Made by a program: the position numbers and the translations under genes
Shown: positions 7,492-13,499 of the stretch, in pieces
Layout of the letters: each line of letters starts with the position of its first letter
How positions within the stretch are numbered: the stretch's first letter is position 1
Assembly (NCBI GenBank): GCA_023393755.1
Contig: JAEXCA010000104.1
Span: forward strand, 1-13,499
Source: Actinomycetes bacterium
GTDB taxonomy: Bacteria > Actinomycetota > Actinomycetes > Propionibacteriales > Propionibacteriaceae
Reading direction: 5' to 3'
Length of the DNA stretch: 13,499 nt
Notes under the pieces: model-generated
Seen by the model: the letters and a program-made list of their open reading frames with translations, nothing else
Databases searched by the model: none
What the model was told of the DNA's origin: nothing

Positions 7492-9681
7492 TCAGGTGCC
7501 GGCGGGCAGGGTCAGGCCGTCCCGCCACTGCGAGGTACCGAGATCGGCGATCACCAGGCGCTGGGTGGGACGGGTGAGTGCCACGTAGAGCACCCGCTCC
7601 CCGCCCGGGGACTCCGCGACCACCCGGTCGGGTGAGACCACCACGACGGCGTCGTACTCCAGGCCCTTGGCGGCCAGCGGCTCGATCACGGTCAGCCGGT
7701 CGCCGGCGGTGATCGCGCCCGGACGTCCGGTGAGCCCGGTGGTGATCTCCGCCAGCCGGGAGGGTGCGACGATCACGCCGATCGTGCCCTCCACCTGTTC
7801 GGCGAGGCGGGCGATCCGCTCGTCCAGCCAGTCGAGCAGGCCCGCGGGGTCCAGCTCGACCAGTTCCGGGTCGATCCCGGTTCGGCGGACGGCGTGCGGC
7901 AGGTCGGCCTCCGGGTAGGCGGCCCGGACCACCGCCGCGGCCAGGTCGAACACCTCGGCGGGGCTGCGGTAGTTGGTGGAGAGCCGGAAGCGGCGGCTTG
8001 GACCGGTGCCGGCGATCTCGTCCATCGCGCGCTGGGCCTCGGCCGGATCCGGCCAGCTGCTCTGCGCCGGGTCGCCGACGATCGTCCAGCTGGCGTGGGC
8101 GCCGCGGCGCCGCAGCATCCGCCACTGCATCGGGCTGAGATCCTGGGCCTCGTCGACCAGCAGGTGGGCGAAGGTGTCCTGCGGGTCGTCGTCCGGGTCG
8201 TGCTCCCGGGCGGTGGCCAGCCGGTCCGCCGTGGTGACCACCTCGGCGACCTCGGTGCCGTCGGCCAGGAAGATCGCCGGCTCGTCCGCCTCGTCCGGTT
8301 TCGGCGTGCCCAGCAGGGTGACCAGTTCGTCCAGGAGCGCGATGTCGGCCACCGTCCAGCCGCCACCGGTGAGGCTGGCGCTCAGCGCCGCCTGCTCCGC
8401 CTCGTCCAGCAGCCCGTCGGCGACCTGGGCGACCACCCGGGGATCGCTCAGCCGCCGCAGCACCTGGGCGGGCTCCAGCGCCGGCCACCAGGCTTGCCAG
8501 AACATCCGGTAGGAGGCCGAGCCGGCGACCAGGTCGGTCATCGTCTCCAGGTCCATGCCCAGTTCCTCGGGCAGCCGCTGGTGCAGCGCCGCCAGGACGG
8601 CGTCCTCGGCGGCCTCGCGGCCGTTGTTGACCTTGAACCGGCCCAGCACGTCGCGGCGGAGCGCGGCCAGGGTGCCGGCGTCCAGGGTGAGCACCTCGCC
8701 CTTCACCGTCACCCTCAGCTGCGGATCGCCTTCCAGCAACGGCAGGCTCACCAGGCGGCGCAGCACGCCCAGCATCCGCGGGCTGCCCTTCACCGTCGCG
8801 GCCGCGGCCGGATCGAGGACGTCGCTGCCGAAGCCCAGGGTGTCGACCGCCACCTGGCCGATCGCCCGCAGGGTCACCGAGTCCTCGCCGAGCGACGGCA
8901 GCACCCGCTCGATGTAGTTCATGAACAGCGCGCTCGGCCCGACCACCAGGATGCCGCCGCGCTCGTAGCGCCGCCGGTTGGAGTACAGCAGGTAGGCGGC
9001 GCGGTGCAGGGCGACCACGGTCTTGCCGGTGCCGGGGCCGCCGGCGATCACCGTGACGCCGTCGTGGTCGGCCCGGATCGCCTCGTCCTGCTCGGCCTGG
9101 ATGGTCGCCACGATGTCGCGCATCCGGTGGCCACGGGCCCGCTTCAACGCGGCCATCAGGGCGCCTTCGCCGACCACCACCAGGTCGTCCCGGACGGAGT
9201 CGTCCAGCAGGTCGTCCTCGATGCCGACCACCCGGTCGTTACGGCAGCGCAGGACGCGGCGGCGGACCACGCCCATCGGGTTGGTCGCGGTCGCCCGGTA
9301 GAAGGGCTCGGCGGCGCGGGCCCGCCAGTCGATCACCAGCGGTTCGTACTCCTCGTCGCGGACGCCGATCCGCCCGATGTAGTTGGTGTCCCCCTCGGCG
9401 GAGTCCAGCCGACCGAAGACCAGGCCCTCGTGCTCGGCGTCCAGGATCGCCAGCCGGCGGGCGGCCTGGAAGGCGAAGGCGTCCCGCTCGAACAGGGCGG
9501 TGCCGTCCTCCTCGCGCATCCAGGTCTGGCGATCCGAGGTGTAGCGCCGCTGTCCTTCGCGGGCGACCTTACGGGCCGACTTCGCGGCCAGGTCGAGGTG
9601 GCGGTAGACCAGATCGACATGCGCCTGCTCGATGGCGAGCTCGTGCTCAAGGGTCGAGGTAGGGGCCTCGGCAGAATCCAC
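7492..9681 (-). CDS. helD: HelD-type UvrD-like helicase, RNA polymerase-associated ATPase
   Basis: A 729-residue SF1 ATPase. Known HelD proteins bind RNA polymerase, pushing an N-terminal coiled coil into the secondary channel, and use ATP to free stalled enzyme; in some actinobacteria relatives give rifampicin tolerance. Here an N-terminal helical segment (about 10-45) precedes Walker A GGPGTGKT (214-221), a long insert, Walker B LLVDEAQD (507-514), GDPAQSSW (536-543), STNYRS (568-573), EPLAAKGLEYDAVVVV (667-682) and YVALTR (699-704). Length matches mycobacterial HelD (about 736). The GTG at 9681 has AAGGA five bases upstream; the frame stays open further upstream but only through intergenic and antisense sequence. 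There is no sign of a rifamycin-associated element before it. It is on the same strand as metF and the exporter but is separated from both by spacers of 206 and 140 bp. Confidence 0.9.
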   Translation of the reverse strand: MDSAEAPTSTLEHELAIEQAHVDLVYRHLDLAAKSARKVAREGQRRYTSDRQTWMREEDGTALFERDAFAFQAARRLAILDAEHEGLVFGRLDSAEGDTNYIGRIGVRDEEYEPLVIDWRARAAEPFYRATATNPMGVVRRRVLRCRNDRVVGIEDDLLDDSVRDDLVVVGEGALMAALKRARGHRMRDIVATIQAEQDEAIRADHDGVTVIAGGPGTGKTVVALHRAAYLLYSNRRRYERGGILVVGPSALFMNYIERVLPSLGEDSVTLRAIGQVAVDTLGFGSDVLDPAAAATVKGSPRMLGVLRRLVSLPLLEGDPQLRVTVKGEVLTLDAGTLAALRRDVLGRFKVNNGREAAEDAVLAALHQRLPEELGMDLETMTDLVAGSASYRMFWQAWWPALEPAQVLRRLSDPRVVAQVADGLLDEAEQAALSASLTGGGWTVADIALLDELVTLLGTPKPDEADEPAIFLADGTEVAEVVTTADRLATAREHDPDDDPQDTFAHLLVDEAQDLSPMQWRMLRRRGAHASWTIVGDPAQSSWPDPAEAQRAMDEIAGTGPSRRFRLSTNYRSPAEVFDLAAAVVRAAYPEADLPHAVRRTGIDPELVELDPAGLLDWLDERIARLAEQVEGTIGVIVAPSRLAEITTGLTGRPGAITAGDRLTVIEPLAAKGLEYDAVVVVSPDRVVAESPGGERVLYVALTRPTQRLVIADLGTSQWRDGLTLPAGT

Positions 9682-9713
9682 GTTCGTCCTTCGGGGGAAA
9701 GTAGCGACCGTCC

Positions 9714-9719
9714 AGCTTA
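9714..9719 (-). promoter_or_regulatory. -10 element of helD
   Basis: The minus strand reads TAAGCT, giving a start near 9707 and a leader of about 25 nt that carries the AAGGA ribosome-binding site. No good -35 hexamer is visible; the upstream side is occupied by GC dyads. Confidence 0.35.
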
Positions 9720-9734
9720 CTCCGCTTTGCCGGA

Positions 9735-9769
9735 CGCCACCGTGGCGCCCGCGGCGGTCGCCGCCCGGG
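9735..9769. other. two adjacent GC-rich dyads between exporter operon and helD
   Basis: CGCCAC-C-GTGGCG (9735-9747) is a 13-bp perfect dyad. GCGGC (9751-9755) and GCCGC (9760-9764) form a stem around GGTC, with outer CCC/GGG able to add pairs at 9748-9750 and 9767-9769. They lie just upstream of the helD -10 box. They may end exporter transcription or bind a regulator of helD. Confidence 0.35.
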
Positions 9770-9798
9770 GGCCGGGCACCCCCGCTGTGCTGCCGATT

Positions 9799-9814
9799 CC
9801 TGGGTTGATCCAGG
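9799..9814 (-). terminator. short hairpin after the exporter operon
   Basis: CCTGG (9799-9803) pairs with CCAGG (9810-9814) around a 6-nt loop, 7 nt downstream of the last permease stop on the minus strand. The stem is short and lacks a T tract. Confidence 0.3.
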
Positions 9815-9821
9815 GACGGCC

Positions 9822-10577
9822 TCAGCGGAGCTTGACGGCGCGGATGGCGCCGAGGGTCAGCAGGGTGAGCATGGCGGTCAGTCCGACCGCGGTGCCGAGC
9901 AACGGCAAGACGTCGCCGGGGGTGAGGCCGCCGGAGCCGTGCAGCGCGGCGCCGCCGAGGTTCAGCGCCCGCGTGTTGACGCCCTGGGGGAGGACGAAGC
10001 TGAGCGGACGCAGTGGCTCCGACATCACGGTGGCCACGCCGATCACGCAGCCGAGCAGGCAGATCGCCACCGGGGCGGCGAACGACCTCAGCAGCATCGA
10101 CAGCAGCGACTGGAGCGCGATCAGCGGCGCGGCGGTGACCACGGCCAGGGCGCCGACCGCGACGAAGGACCACGGGATCCCGCCGTCCAGGTGCAGCACG
10201 AGGGCGCCGGAGAGGAGGGTGCCCGCCACCAGGACGAACTGCATGAACGCGACCGGGATCGCGATCACGGCGAGCTTGGCGAACACGAGCCTGAGCGGGC
10301 TCCTGGTGGCGGTCAGCAGCAGGCTCCAGTTGGTGCCGCGGTGTTCCATCCGCCAGGCGGTGGCGGCGATCAGGCCGATGCCGATGGAGAAGAACAGCAG
10401 GCCGTAGAAGAGCGTCACCTGGGAGGTGAGCGAAGCCCAGCCGGAGTCGAGCTGGTCGGCGTGGTTGGCGAGGTTGACGTTGCCGGTGGTCACCGCCACC
10501 AGCGGGAGGACGAGCGCGATCAGCCAGACGGCGGATCGCTTCAGCTTGAGGATCTCGGCGCGGAGCACGGCGGTCAC
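9822..10577 (-). CDS. ABC-2 type permease, LanG/LanE-like
   Basis: A 251-residue membrane subunit with about six hydrophobic segments (near 15-33, 53-74, 98-128, 138-160, 168-186 and 222-246). After the second segment it has EHRGTNWSLLLTATRSP (78-94), the Glu-x-x-Gly-x-x-Trp-x-Leu-Leu pattern seen in lantibiotic-immunity and related ABC-2 permeases. The GTG start at 10577 overlaps the stop of the preceding permease as GTGA, and AAAGG abuts the start, so translation probably depends on re-initiation. The longer open frame to 11171 is antisense-like sequence within the neighbouring gene and was rejected. It should pair with the other permease and the ATPase to make a heterodimeric exporter. Confidence 0.85.
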   Translation of the reverse strand: MTAVLRAEILKLKRSAVWLIALVLPLVAVTTGNVNLANHADQLDSGWASLTSQVTLFYGLLFFSIGIGLIAATAWRMEHRGTNWSLLLTATRSPLRLVFAKLAVIAIPVAFMQFVLVAGTLLSGALVLHLDGGIPWSFVAVGALAVVTAAPLIALQSLLSMLLRSFAAPVAICLLGCVIGVATVMSEPLRPLSFVLPQGVNTRALNLGGAALHGSGGLTPGDVLPLLGTAVGLTAMLTLLTLGAIRAVKLR

Positions 10578-11326
10578 CTTTCGAGGCGGTCGAGCCGCTG
10601 GGTCGCCAGGGCGAACGCGGCTGCGACGAGGACGAGGAACCCGGCGATCCAGGGATACGACGGGGTGAGGTAGGCGACGCCGCCGTCCTGCTGCCCGACG
10701 TGGGCGATCATCGCGTAGTAGCCCCAGGGGATGAACCGGGAGACCAGGCCGGGCATCAGCAGGCTGAACACGGCCAGGAACGCGCCGAGCATGCCGACGC
10801 CGACGCTGACCAGCTGGTTCTCCACGGTCGCGGCGAGCCAGATGTGCAGGGCGAGGAAGGCGACGTCCAGCAGGAACAGCAGCCCGGTGTAGCCGAGCCA
10901 CGGCCCCACCTCCAGCGGGACGCGGATGCCGGCGAAGGCGCCGAGCCCGATCACGAGCAGCGTCTGGACGGCGACCGCGGGCAGCAGCAGCAGGCTCAGG
11001 GCGATCAGTTTCGCCCGGCACAGCACTCCGGGGGAGCAGCCGGCGGATCCGGCCAGCAGCCAGCCGGCGCCGGAGTGCTCGATCTCGGTCTGGCGGCTGG
11101 CGAGCACCGCGGTGAGGATCGGCGAGGTCATCGCGGCCATCATCGTGTAGGTCAGCAGCAGCCGGGCCCACGGCAGTTCGGCGGGGTCGTCGAAGGCGTC
11201 CCGGGCGCTGCCGGAGAACAGCGTCATGGCGGAAAGGCCCGCGACGGCGACCACCAGCACGATCAGGATCGGGAGGGTGCGCAGCCGCCGCAGCTTGCGG
11301 AACTCCAGCCGGACGGCGCGGATCAC
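10574..11326 (-). CDS. ABC-2 type permease, LanE/LanG-like
   Basis: A 250-residue membrane subunit starting MIRAVRLEFRKLRRLRT, a basic amphipathic lead-in common in ABC-2 permeases. About six membrane segments are visible (near 18-36, 55-77, 105-131, 141-165, 170-193 and 224-242). RQTEIEHSGAGWLLAGSAG (78-96) carries the EHxGxxW motif shared with the second permease, which suggests paralogous subunits of one exporter. The GTG at 11326 overlaps the ATPase stop as GTGA. GGAGG lies 6 nt upstream inside the ATPase gene. The order ATPase-permease-permease matches lanFEG operons. Confidence 0.85.
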   Translation of the reverse strand: MIRAVRLEFRKLRRLRTLPILIVLVVAVAGLSAMTLFSGSARDAFDDPAELPWARLLLTYTMMAAMTSPILTAVLASRQTEIEHSGAGWLLAGSAGCSPGVLCRAKLIALSLLLLPAVAVQTLLVIGLGAFAGIRVPLEVGPWLGYTGLLFLLDVAFLALHIWLAATVENQLVSVGVGMLGAFLAVFSLLMPGLVSRFIPWGYYAMIAHVGQQDGGVAYLTPSYPWIAGFLVLVAAAFALATQRLDRLER

Positions 11327-12243
11327 AGCAGGCCTCCGCGTCCGGTCAGGTCCATGAACACGTCCTCCAAGCTCTGCTGGACGCGGCGCACCTCGTGAAT
11401 CGGCACCCCGGCGACGGCCAGCCGGCGGACGACCTCCGCGGTCTGCGCCGGGTCGATGCCGCTTATCCGGACGCCTCCTGCGATCGGAGTCGCGCTGACG
11501 CCCAGCGCCAGCGCGGCGGCCGGCTCCGGGGTCACGATGATCAGGTCGGGCACCGACCGCTCCAGCAGCTGGTCCCGGGTGCCCTGGAAGATCATCCGTC
11601 CGCCGGAGAGGATGCCCAGCACCGAGGCCATCTTGTCGATCTCGTCGAGCAGATGGCTGGACACCATCACCGTGATGCCCTCGGCGGCGAGCCGGATCAA
11701 CAGCGCGCGGATCTCCTCGATGCCGGCTGGGTCCAAGCCGTTGGTCGGCTCGTCCAGGATCAACAGGGCGGGGTCGCGGGCCAGCGCCATCGCGATCCCG
11801 AGCCGCTGCTTCATGCCGAGGGAGTAGTTGCGCACCAGCTTGTGCTGCTGGTCGGTCAGCCGGACGGTCGCCAGCGCGCGGTCGGTCTGCGCGGACGACA
11901 GGTCGAGCATGTCCTGCACGATCCGCAGGTTCTCCCGTCCGGTCAGGTGCCCGTAGCCGGGTGGCGCCTCGATCATCGACCCGATCGAGGGAAGCAGTTT
12001 GGTGCGCGAGGCGGGAGTCAGCCGCTGGCCGAACAGGGAGATCTCGCCGCTGGTCGGCTGCATCAGCCCCAGCAGCAGCTTCATCGTGGTCGACTTCCCC
12101 GAGCCGTTCGGGCCGAGGAAGCCGTATACCTGCCCGGGCGGCACCGCCAGGTCGAGCCGGTCGACCGCGGTGTGGCCGGCGAAGGTCTTGGTGAGGCCAT
12201 GGGTGGTGATGACGGCGCCGGTGGACGCCTCGCTGGTGTGCAT
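11323..12243 (-). CDS. ABC transporter ATPase with E-loop (LanF/BcrA type)
   Basis: The 306-residue ATPase subunit of the exporter. From ATG 12243: Walker A GPNGSGKS (44-51), IGSMIEAPPGYGHLTGRENL (87-106), signature YSLGMKQRL (140-148), Walker B LLILDEPTNGLDP (160-172, Glu165) and switch His197 in SSHLLDE. At the Q-loop position the residue is Glu92, not Gln. This 'E-loop' is known from lantibiotic-immunity ATPases such as NukF and from BcrA relatives. A C-terminal extension (about 225-306) ending LEDVFMDLTGRG is usual in this group. Such exporters expel peptide antibiotics from the membrane. ATG 12243 is chosen because the longer in-frame start at 12306 would run through the promoter and operator region. 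The Shine-Dalgarno sequence is weak (GGAT). The substrate cannot be read from sequence, and no lantibiotic gene is in the window. Confidence 0.9.
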   Translation of the reverse strand: MHTSEASTGAVITTHGLTKTFAGHTAVDRLDLAVPPGQVYGFLGPNGSGKSTTMKLLLGLMQPTSGEISLFGQRLTPASRTKLLPSIGSMIEAPPGYGHLTGRENLRIVQDMLDLSSAQTDRALATVRLTDQQHKLVRNYSLGMKQRLGIAMALARDPALLILDEPTNGLDPAGIEEIRALLIRLAAEGITVMVSSHLLDEIDKMASVLGILSGGRMIFQGTRDQLLERSVPDLIIVTPEPAAALALGVSATPIAGGVRISGIDPAQTAEVVRRLAVAGVPIHEVRRVQQSLEDVFMDLTGRGGLL

Positions 12244-12276
12244 GGATCCACGATCCCGGTCGGGGCGCCCTGGCGG

Positions 12277-12306
12277 ATCATGCCGTGGCATCGACTGCCC
12301 TGTCAT
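12277..12306 (-). promoter_or_regulatory. likely exporter operon promoter overlapping the operators
   Basis: On the minus strand ATGACA (12306-12301) matches five of six bases of the -35 consensus. After 18 nt comes CATGAT (12282-12277), four of six for the -10 box. Transcription would start near 12270, 27 nt before the ATPase ATG. Both hexamers fall within the paired dyads. Confidence 0.4.
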
Positions 12307-12318
12307 ACCTGGGCATGA
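12278..12318. promoter_or_regulatory. two copies of a 16-bp near-palindromic operator
   Basis: TCATGCCGTGGCATCG (12278-12293) and TCATACCTGGGCATGA (12303-12318) agree at 11 of 16 positions, with consensus TCATRCCNNGGCAT, and start 25 bp apart. Each has an internal dyad: ATGCC/GGCAT in the first, and TCAT-CC with GG-ATGA in the second. Together they also create a perfect 12-bp inverted repeat (12273-12284 with 12312-12323). The size and symmetry suit a LuxR/NarL-type response regulator, expected beside this kinase but outside the window. Confidence 0.6.
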
Positions 12319-12340
12319 TCCGCGCGGCGGGACCGCTGGC

Positions 12341-12346
12341 TACCGT
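12341..12346 (+). promoter_or_regulatory. -10 element of the histidine kinase gene, probably leaderless
   Basis: TACCGT lies 7 nt before the ATG at 12354. GGGAGGA (12347-12353) touches the ATG, too close to work as a normal ribosome-binding site. No -35 hexamer is evident, and the operator dyads are centred about 43 and 68 bp upstream of the predicted start, positions used by activators. Confidence 0.5.
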
Positions 12347-12353
12347 GGGAGGA

Positions 12354-13499
12354 ATGGAGTCGCGAACGCACCCCCGCAGGCCGCCGGCTGCCGCGCTGCC
12401 GCGTCTCCTCGACAACCTGCCCTGGGTCTCCGATCTGGGCTGGCCGTGGCGCTGGGCGGCATCGGAGCCTTCAGCCGTCCGACGGTCTCCTTCGACACGC
12501 CGTCGCAGACGCTCTACTCGCTGATCGTCGTGGGCTGCAGCGCCGCGGCGATCGCCCGGCGCCGCTGGCCCCGGGCGGCGCTGAGCGCTGTCGCCGTCCT
12601 GCTCGCGGTGCAGCTGGTCGCGGGGCCGGAGCCGGGCCCGTTCGCGCTGGCGATGTGCCTGCTGGCGGCCTACTCCGCGCAGACCCAGCTGGCTCCGCCC
12701 GCGCGCTGGGTCGCCACCGCGCTGGTGGTGGCCGGAGCGGTGTGCGGGCTGCTCGTCCCGTCCGCCTACCTCGGCCCGGATCCGCGCGGCCGTCCGATCG
12801 CGATCACCGCGGCGCTCGCCCTGATCGCCGCCGCGGCCCTGGTCGGGGCGCTGCGCCGGTCGGCCCGCAACCGTTATCAGGCGGCCGTCGAACGCGCCGC
12901 CGTTCTGCAGGCGCAGCAGGACGCCGAACGCCGCCTCGCGATCGCGCAGGAGCGCGCCCTGATCGCGCGCGAGATGCACGACATCCTCGGCCACTCACTC
13001 AACGCGATAGCGGCCCAGGCCGAAGGCGTTCGCCACGTCCTCCGGGACGATCCCGACCGGGCCGATGCGACGCTGGCCGGGATCGCCCGGCTCAGTCGAG
13101 CCGCCGTCGACGAAGTGCGCGACCTGGTCGACGTGCTCCGCAGCGAGGACGAGCCCGCGCAACTTCGGCCGGCCCCCACCCTGAGCGAGGTTCCCGCTCT
13201 GGTCGGCGCCTTCGGCGAGGCGGACGGCCGCATCCGCCTGCAGGCTGACGGCGACCTCGCCGCCGTCCCCGCCCCGGTCGGGCTGGCCGGCTACCGGATC
13301 GTTCAGGAAGCCCTCACCAACGCCGCCAAGCACGCGCCCGGCGCACCCGTCACCGTCCGGATCGCCGCCCGGAAGCAGGCTGTCGAGCTGACCGTGGCCA
13401 ACGCCGCGCCGGCCGCCGCCCCGGCCGCGCCGGGTCGCGGACACGGCCTGGCCGGCATGGCCGAACGCGCCCGGGCGCTGGGCGGCAGCGTCACCGGCG
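12354..13499 (+). CDS. NarL-type sensor histidine kinase, frameshifted near 12437, cut by window end
   Basis: Membrane sensor of a two-component system. The start frame (ATG 12354) encodes MESRTHPRRPP...LLDNLPWVSDL, a typical N-terminus for this family, but stops at 12522-12524. The rest of the kinase continues in the -1 frame from GGG 12437-12439: LAVALGGIGAF and about five further hydrophobic segments to about 12860, then a coiled linker, the HisKA_3 motif REMHDILGHSL (phospho-acceptor His codon 12977-12979), and an ATPase domain with N box EALTNAAKH (Asn codon 13319-13321) and G box GHGLAGM. Third-position GC is high in the first frame before 12437 and in the second frame after it. One extra G in the GGG run would restore a single frame. 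The sequence ends inside the ATPase domain. Sequencing error, true loss of function or programmed slippage are all possible. It diverges from the exporter operon, which it probably controls. Confidence 0.85.

Noticed and set aside
5984..7588. 534-codon open frame on the plus strand opposite idsA and metF
   Set aside because: It crosses two well-supported opposite-strand genes and their promoters and contains no recognisable domain.
9682..9821. rifamycin-associated element upstream of helD
   Set aside because: Looked for the GGGGCTTGC-type palindrome known before helR genes; the dyads here do not match.
9682..10173. N-terminal extension of helD
   Set aside because: The frame is open only through the spacer and antisense-like permease sequence; GTG 9681 has a good ribosome-binding site and the family N-terminus.
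7894..10407. 837-codon open frame on the plus strand opposite helD and the last permease
   Set aside because: It spans two real genes and an intergenic region on the other strand and is rich in Arg, Gly and His without motifs.
10578..11171. N-terminal extension of the second permease
   Set aside because: It would read the neighbouring permease gene out of frame as Arg/Ala/Pro-rich sequence; the GTGA overlap at 10574-10577 is a better start.
12285..12524. independent 79-residue protein
   Set aside because: Its C-terminal half is out-of-frame reading of the kinase and its first half from 12354 is the kinase N-terminus.

Overview
The window is very GC-rich, with dense genes, strong G/C preference at third codon positions, frequent GTG starts and gene content typical of an Actinomycetota chromosome. 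The linked set PASTA kinase (PknL type), ThiE-like gene, polyprenyl diphosphate synthase and metF resembles the pknL/idsA/metF neighbourhood that I recall from mycobacteria, corynebacteria and streptomycetes. A Propionibacteriales-like host is a guess from overall style only. No tRNA, rRNA, CRISPR array, transposase or phage gene was seen.

Layout. (1) Positions 1-1141, plus strand: end of an unknown upstream gene, then aroK (shikimate kinase) and aroQ (type II dehydroquinase), two shikimate-pathway enzymes with no aroB between them. (2) 1374-2018, plus: a small metallo-beta-lactamase-fold hydrolase of unknown substrate. (3) 2124-4151, minus: a transmembrane Ser/Thr kinase with four PASTA repeats, convergent with the hydrolase. 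(4) 4533-5234, plus: a ThiE/TenI-fold protein with altered active-site motifs, diverging from the kinase across a 381-bp spacer that carries an 11-bp inverted repeat. (5) 5246-7285, minus: polyprenyl diphosphate synthase (idsA) and metF; idsA and the ThiE-like gene converge on a hairpin that contains both stop codons. (6) 7492-9681, minus: a HelD-type RNA-polymerase-associated helicase, followed by a REP-like palindrome. (7) 9822-12243, minus: a three-gene ABC exporter operon (E-loop ATPase plus two ABC-2 permeases), joined by two GTGA stop/start overlaps and resembling LanFEG/BcrA peptide-immunity exporters. (8) 12354 to window end, plus: a NarL-type membrane histidine kinase, diverging from the exporter and apparently frameshifted near 12437.

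The most notable part is the right end. The 110-bp spacer between exporter and kinase holds two copies of a 16-bp near-palindrome placed over the likely promoters, as expected for a two-component system that controls a self-protection or peptide-exclusion pump. A second pattern is that five genes (hydrolase, ThiE-like, idsA, metF and the kinase at the right end) have a TANNNT -10 box exactly 6 or 7 nt before the start codon, which implies leaderless mRNAs.
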